DNA from: Cheiracanthium punctorium
Lineage: Eukaryota; Arthropoda; Arachnida; Araneae; Cheiracanthiidae
Assembly: GCA_038373885.1 (NCBI GenBank)
Contig: JAWZYV010016552.1
Span: forward strand, 1-64,000
Length of the DNA stretch: 64,000 bases
Direction: 5' to 3'
A program made the position numbers and the translations under genes. The first letter of the stretch is position 1. Each line of letters starts with the position of its first letter. The notes under the pieces were generated by a model. It saw only the letters and a list, made by a program, of their open reading frames with translations, was not told where the DNA came from and did no database searches. Positions 58,963 through 64,000 of the stretch are shown piece by piece.

Positions 58963-60159
58963 ATGCCTGAGAAAGTGAAACCAGTATTTCTTTCCGAAGA
59001 AGCATTGCATAAAAAGTCTTCTTCTGAGAGAAACAAAAACGTCAGAAAATGCACTCATGAACTGTACTTAACACTGAACAGATATTTTTGGTCTCGTGGA
59101 ATAGGTTTTGAAAAAGGAATGAACTGCAAGCGGAGTACATTCCATGCGATGCTAACATCCATTTTACTTCTGATTTTAATTGACGGAAATAGTGTTATCG
59201 AATTAAGTGAATATACAGATCAATTCCTCGATTATTGGAAAGACGTTAATTATACTAAAATATTTCTATCTTTCTCAGTAATAACGATTATTAATATTAT
59301 TCATCGAATTTTACTCTATACCAGAAGGCAAAAATTCAAATCGTTCATGCAGAAACTGACTGAAAGTTATGAAAAAGTGTTTAAAAATGGAAGGTCGGTA
59401 AAAAATTTCAAATGGAAATTAATCGTCACAATTGCAATACATGATATAATATACTACTCCCTTTCAATACCGTATTTGTATCCCTACATTAAGCAAATTG
59501 TCAACGCACTGTATAATTTTACACCCCCTAATGTCAATCTTCTAATTTTATGTTTAAACGAGGTAATGATGAAATCTTCTTTAAGTCACACTCCTTTCAC
59601 AGCCTACTTTTGTTCCGTCTGTTTTATTTTGAAAGAATCGCTGTCTGAATTTAACAGAAGGCTCCAGCGGGCCAAAGAGGAAGATCTAGAGACTCTGTTT
59701 GATTTACATTGTGAAATATCAGAGAGCATTTCCAAGATGAACGATTTTCTGGCTCCACATCTGTTGCTAACTTCGTCTATTACATTTATCTACGTGTTCA
59801 GCGATGCGTATCTGATTCCTTTTGTTTTGGATGGCAGTCCAATTGAATGGTCGCAGTTTATGATCGGTGTAGGCTTAAACTTCCTTCACTTTGCGTTCTT
59901 ATGCTTGTATGGCTCATATGTTCTAAATGCAGCAGCGAAGGTCCAGGCTACGTCTCAGAGTCTTCGCATAGATTTCTCAAAATTAAGAAGTTTATATTAT
60001 CTTTCATCTATGAAGGAAGGCACTCAAGAATTAAAAATGTTGGATTCAATCGTCATCGACAAGAGTCTGATCCTTTCTGCAGTTTGCAGTCTTCTCTCAT
60101 TTGGTATACTCCTAGGAACTTTAGAATTTTCAAGCAAAGAAAATTTCGAAGGGAAGTAA
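58963..60159 (+). CDS. Gustatory-receptor-like seven-helix protein, copy 3 (398 aa)
   Basis: Same family as the genes at 14562 and 36769 and closest in layout to the latter. It begins MPEKVKPVFLSEEAL. The TRELYLTLNRYFWSRG-type N-terminal block appears as THELYLTLNRYFWSRGIGFE. Predicted helices lie near residues 58-78, 103-122, 153-175, 196-222, 265-287, 302-321 and 369-390. The loop before helix 5 is NRRLQRAKEEDLETLFDLHC. Helix 7 is the conserved DKSLILSAVCSLLSFGILLG ending TLEF, then SSKENFEGK. Single exon, no stops. It probably acts as a chemoreceptor subunit in the sensory neuron membrane. Ligand and partners are not deducible. The 111-codon frame at 59847 is a shadow of this gene. Confidence 0.75.
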   Translation: MPEKVKPVFLSEEALHKKSSSERNKNVRKCTHELYLTLNRYFWSRGIGFEKGMNCKRSTFHAMLTSILLLILIDGNSVIELSEYTDQFLDYWKDVNYTKIFLSFSVITIINIIHRILLYTRRQKFKSFMQKLTESYEKVFKNGRSVKNFKWKLIVTIAIHDIIYYSLSIPYLYPYIKQIVNALYNFTPPNVNLLILCLNEVMMKSSLSHTPFTAYFCSVCFILKESLSEFNRRLQRAKEEDLETLFDLHCEISESISKMNDFLAPHLLLTSSITFIYVFSDAYLIPFVLDGSPIEWSQFMIGVGLNFLHFAFLCLYGSYVLNAAAKVQATSQSLRIDFSKLRSLYYLSSMKEGTQELKMLDSIVIDKSLILSAVCSLLSFGILLGTLEFSSKENFEGK

Positions 60160-60639
60160 ATGTGATTACATTTACCATGTAGGAGAGAGACGGGCGCACG
60201 AGAAAGACTTTTATTTATTTTTACTTCTTTCTCAAAATTTATGTAAGTAAAAACGAACGAAGACCATTTCTTTACTGAAATTTCCTTCTTTATAGTTCGA
60301 ACTTTACGCATGAAAAGGTATTTCAGAAAAAAAAATTAGCAACACGGTTTTCTTAAGCCTTACTGTTTGATTAATGAAGATCAAGAAAAGGAAAAATTGA
60401 TATCTGTATAAAATAAGATAGTGCATTCGATCTGGTGATTTTCACTGAGATCAAGCTTAGCGTTTGGGGCGTTAGCGTTACGACTGGCGTTAGCGTTACG
60501 ACTACTGCAACTCATACATATATGTATACATATGTGTGATAATGTCGTGAAGAATATACATTTTGTATGGAAAAAAATTTCTCATGGGTTTATGACCCCT
60601 CTAACCCCCCCCTTGGCTACGCTCCTGGTATCTACTCTA
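60160..60639. repeat. GR 3' flank with a short direct repeat
   Basis: 60410-60465 matches the 3' flanks near 38080, 50918 and 53455. GGCGTTAGCGTTACGACT occurs twice in tandem at about 60467-60502. 60590-60625 (CCCCTCTAACCCCCCC...) looks like a transposon edge. Confidence 0.5.
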
Positions 60640-60765
60640 AGTTTTGGAGGAAACCACGGTAAACTACGAACGGTTTGGTCAGCAAACGCGACCTAGTTTT
60701 GAACCAGCCACCTTCTGTCTCCAATTCAGAGCGCTATGCGCTCGGCCACTGGTGGGGCTCCAGAG
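60640..60765 (-). mobile_element. tRNA-derived SINE head
   Basis: On the reverse strand TGGCCGAGCGCA (plus 60737-60748) is a strong A box and GGTTCAAAACT (plus 60696-60706) a B box, about 30 bp apart. The order and spacing fit a pol III promoter. The expected second half of an acceptor stem is not present, so a SINE is more likely than a tRNA gene. Confidence 0.55.
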
Positions 60766-61230
60766 TATGATCTTGCCGTTGTGGTTCACTTTTTAAATAT
60801 TTTTACTGCAAAACTGAAGAAATAGATTTTATCTAAATTGGCTAGGTTTATGGTGATTATGTATCACATCCACGATACATTTAGTTATCAATATACGATT
60901 GATACATTATTTGCTTTATAGCGTTTTTTTTCTCACAATCTTCTCATGAACCATTCCAAACCTATAGCGGACTTTTGAGGTATAATGCCATGTTTAAACA
61001 GTTTTTAACACTTTAACGCGCGATGTTCCCGCTCTGGGAACACCAAACTCTGACGTTTTGACTGCTGCCAGTCAGGAAGAATAGATTTGATTTCTATAAA
61101 AATAGTTGCGGGTGATATAGCTCCACGAGAATCCTTTACTTTTTAGCACGTCATTTCCCGTAAAAAAATGGTCACGATTCTTTTTAACAGCACTGACATC
61201 TGCTGAAAAATGATGAATGAGAGTACAGCG
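60766..61230. other. No recognised feature
   Basis: AT-rich, with a short palindrome TTCCCGCTCTGGGAA at 61025-61039. Confidence 0.3.
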
Positions 61231-61380
61231 AATGCCCAATGCTGAAAAAAGCGCAGCCGTTGAAATCGCTCGACTTAACTACCAGCAAGATGGCGGACGT
61301 TCGAAGCGTTCATCGCGTGCCACAGATCGGGAGACCCATTTTGACGCAGCTGGCTGTGCCGCACAGCCAGCTGCTTTTTA
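61231..61380. mobile_element. Half-copy of the piggyBac-type foldback element
   Basis: CCCAATGCTGAAAAAAG, CGCTCGACTTAACTACCAGC, GCGTTCATCGCGTGCCACAG and the CAGCTGGCTGTG/CACAGCCAGCTG hairpin occur in the order of one arm plus the centre of the complete element at 61586-61848. The second arm is missing. The small frames on both strands are incidental. Confidence 0.8.
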
Positions 61381-61585
61381 AATTTCCTGTAAATAATACA
61401 AATCAAGCTGAAATGGCAAATCGTTCGGAGGAATTTATGTTTACAAATATCAAAATTTCGATTTAAGTCGTCTGTGATCACCTAGCGACGCTTTCTGTTG
61501 CCAAAGCCAGAAATATAAATAGCAACCTACGTATGAAAAGATTTTCTTTCCAAAAATGCTCCTAACTTTAAAGTGTCCTCTTTAA

Positions 61586-61848
61586 CCCTTTAAGGCGCAA
61601 CTCTTTCCCAATGCTGAAAAAAAGGGCAGCTGTTGCCATCGATCGACTTAACTACCAGCAAGATGCACATGCGAATGTGGACGACAGCTGGCTGTGCTCG
61701 CGCACAGCCAGCTGCGTCAAAAAGGGGTCTCTAAATCTGTGGCACGCGATGAACGTTTCGATCGTCCGCGATCTTGCTGGTAGTTAAGTCGAGCGATGGC
61801 AACGGCTGTGCTTTTTTCCACATTGGGAAAGGGTTGCGCCTCAAAGGG
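61586..61848. mobile_element. piggyBac-type foldback MITE, 263 bp
   Basis: It begins CCCTTTAAGGCGCAACTCTT and ends as the inverse (AAGGGTTGCGCCTCAAAGGG), flanked by TTAA at 61582-61585 and 61849-61852. TTAA duplication with CCCTTT-like termini is the piggyBac pattern. The element is nearly one long palindrome: TCGACTTAACTACCAGCAAG pairs with CTTGCTGGTAGTTAAGTCGA. The centre is a further perfect-looking stem, CAGCTGGCTGTG / CACAGCCAGCTG. Non-coding. Confidence 0.85.
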
Positions 61849-63068
61849 TTAAAGCAATCAAATTACGCCATTGGCTCAAAAAATTTAAATTGTATCTTTA
61901 CAAGTTACTAGCGTTAAGAAGTATCCAGAAAAAAAAAGCAGTAATGAAAGTTTACGAACAATTTTTCTTAAAGTTTTGAAGCCGACTGTTCGCCGCGATG
62001 TGAAATCAGCGTTCTTCGCCGGCTTGCAGGCCGGCGGCGGCGACGTGGTACAAATGCCCGGCAGCGGCGCAGACCTCTAGTTGGTGTGAGTGATGAAAAT
62101 ATCTTTTAATGTGCGTCTTAATTTTTGCTGTTTTAAGTTATGAGCCTACCTTCGGGATATTTTTTAATTTAAATTTTTAATTAAAACTCCATGTTTTAAA
62201 TTAAAATGGTGGATACCCAAGTCAAAATTCATGCTAGTGGCAACAACAAAAATAGTCTAGTTACTGCAAGTTATAGCTATGTCTGGTGAATTTCGTGATA
62301 TTATTTGCTTTGTAATGCTAGCTAGCATCATATGCTATACTCCTAGCTTATATAGCAATAGCTTGACAAGCTATATATAAGCATTTCAAGCTTATTAGCT
62401 GTACAAGCTTCATTCCAAAGCATGGGGCGGCAGGTACCTTAACAAGCATTTGTATATTTTTATGCTTGCCAGCTTAATATGCTGTATAGCTAGCTCAAGC
62501 AGAAGTAGCATGAAAAGATATATACCAGCAAGAAGTGCTAATTTATTTATGATATATCATATTATGTAAGATCATTTAAGATATATTTAGGATAAAATCC
62601 AAGATATTTGTAAAAATGCAATGAGAGTCAATAATAAAAGTAAATCTTTACAAAATGTTTTGTTTCATTCCTTTTCGTGTTTGAATGCTAAAATAGAAAT
62701 AAATTATAGCAACTGCAAGTTGAAGAAAGTGGATATTTTTTCCATACGTCTAGCATGTCCTGAAAATTTCAGTCCTGATAGTCCTCAACCAGCTGTTTGT
62801 GGAATTTCTGAGCTTCAAAGAAAATCTCTCAAATTTACAGAAAAAAAGTCTCAGCGAGGATGCCAGTTTATTTCCGTTTTTTTACTGAAGCCTTCCATAA
62901 ATTTTTAGATTCTCTATTTTATTTTACATTCTATTTATTTTACATTCTCTATTTTATTTTACAGAGATCTTCCATATAAGGAAAAAAAATACTGAAGAAA
63001 TCTGTAAAATATACGGAAATGAACTGGCGTCTTGGATGACAGTTTTTTTTTCTGTCAGTTTAACAGAC
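61849..63068. other. GR-unit spacer, GC-rich patch and AGCT-word cluster
   Basis: 61985-62080 is sharply GC-rich (GCCGGCGGCGGCGAC). 62090-62220 matches the spacers at 47880-47990 and 52490-52590. 62310-62515 is crowded with AGCTT/AAGCT and GCTAGC words. 62621-62908 (+, 95 codons) has no recognised family. Confidence 0.4.
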
Positions 63069-63632
63069 TTATTTTTGCAGTGTATTTATTAAATCTTGAT
63101 GAACATTAAGGGTTGAAGTGTTTTTAACAATACGTTTGGCAGTTGACCAAGAAGTCTCACTTTTAACCCTCTGAAAACCCATAGACCCCTTTTTAGCTAA
63201 GTGGTCGGCTCCATCCTCAATACAATGTGCAGGCATCCGCTGGAAAAGATGAATTTCTTTCCTCGTGAGCTGTTGCAAGAAAGTTCAGCATTGTAACACT
63301 ACCAAAGATGTAGCAGGAGCATCAGAGGCAATAGCCTGTATAGCTGCCTTCGAGTCAGATAATATCGCAACCCCCCAAAAGGCCGAATCTCTAATGATTA
63401 GCTGCTGCAGATCTACCTTAACTGCAGCTACCTCACCATCAAAAGCAGTTCCAGAATGTGCGATAGGCATATAAAACGAGAAAAGCTCACAAAATACTGC
63501 GGCACCAACGTTCGGTGACTCATCTGAGCGAGATCCATCGGTATAAACTCTTAGCCAGTCAGGTTTCGGATATCGAAGTTCTAGGGTCTCCACCGTCAAA
63601 CAGCGCAAAATTTCAGGAGGATATTCTTTCAT
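63069..63632 (-). pseudogene. LINE RNase H domain fragment, frameshifted
   Basis: The first frame (63632-63285) carries an RNase H fold with its three early acidic residues: D32 in VYTDGSRSDE, E67 in FDGEVAAV and D93 in LSDSKAAIQAI. A frameshift near 63280 moves the reading to 63278-63069, which continues with QRMPAHCIEDGADHLAKKGS, the PAHxGI-x-GNE-AD-LAK motif region of retroelement RNase H. Reverse transcriptase should lie at higher coordinates, beyond the window. It is the same kind of LINE that gave the tails at 7850-8137 and 54256-54507. Confidence 0.8.
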
Positions 63633-64000
63633 GTAGGCTGGGCAGTGTAGCTCCAGACAAACATTTAGTGTTATATCAAAAGTTGTAGAGGTAAGTTCTC
63701 AAAGCTGCTCAGCTTGGCCATATCTTCTATATTTGGCAAAAAATTGCCAAAACCCTCTACTTACAATACGAATAATGGTACAGCTTCGATAATTGCTGCA
63801 TGGTGAGATTTAATATTTCACGGTGCTAAATAGGCCAATCTGACAAGGTCTATGCATAACAATATTCAGAGAACTGTTTCAGTGTCAACCTTAATGGGAA
63901 ATGATCATCGATTATGAGCATGCACAAATCGTCAAAGAATTAGAAGTTACCACTGATGGCAGATATCCCAGCTGTCCTGGAATAAGTTTCTGTTGTAGTG
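63633..64000. other. Window end, probably more LINE sequence
   Basis: Not translated confidently. It may hold degenerate upstream LINE sequence on the reverse strand. Confidence 0.3.

Noticed and set aside
60696..60765. tRNA gene suggested by strong A and B boxes
   Set aside because: No complete acceptor stem or full cloverleaf could be drawn; a SINE head is more likely.

Overview
The window looks like AT-rich, repeat-rich intergenic DNA from a chelicerate, most likely a spider. This is an inference from three things: single-exon seven-helix gustatory-receptor-like genes, a LINE family with an RNase H domain and a C-terminal CPxC...H...C tail, and a dense mixture of Tc1/mariner, pogo-like, hAT, piggyBac-like and SINE relics. 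There is nothing bacterial here: no operons, no ribosome-binding sites, no CRISPR, and no canonical tRNA or rRNA gene.

The backbone is a decaying tandem family of gustatory-receptor-like (GR) genes, all on the + strand. Three copies are intact single-exon genes of 395, 398 and 398 codons (14562-15749, 36769-37965, 58963-60159). At least six further traces are broken: a mid/3' pseudogene at 7160-8260 split by a LINE; a C-terminal relic at 15781-15894; a 5'-to-middle pseudogene at 20374-21200; a 3' fragment at 49960-50258; a 5' fragment at 52743-53110; and a promoter-plus-ATG stump at 57590-57757. Flanking spacers are shared between copies (for example 36000-36768 with 56555-56720 and 58490-58962; 41560-41760 with 51075-51270 and 53600-53800; 47410-47990 with 52255-52600 and 62090-62220). 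The whole region therefore looks built by repeated duplication of one unit: promoter, receptor and downstream spacer.

The rest is transposon sediment. From left to right: a GAGAC-rich minisatellite with its duplicated flank (480-1830, repeated at 18385-20240); a CAGGGTG MITE; an internally deleted copia-like remnant; a tRNA-derived SINE; hairpin MITEs; a pogo-like element (8944-12182) carrying a nested HTH-only element with long inverted repeats (9978-11873); a deleted mariner-like element (17074-17815); a reverse-strand LTR-like promoter (about 23770-24640); an apparently intact Tc1 transposon (27532-29035); a 445-bp MITE; further SINEs; a large inverted repeat (34570-35235); a three-element nest at 43740-47410 (hAT MITE, broken Tc1, and a CCCAGCAAAC-ended element that split the Tc1); a gag-like fragment; a second LINE tail; a piggyBac-type foldback element; and a LINE RNase H fragment.

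Only the three GR genes and the Tc1 transposase appear able to make full-length protein. The GR copies share near-identical DNA at both ends of the gene but diverge in the middle, and they share a TATA-like promoter, so they are the most likely functional system here: a small chemoreceptor cluster diversifying by duplication, pseudogenisation and perhaps gene conversion. All homology statements come from reading by eye; no alignment or database search was run.
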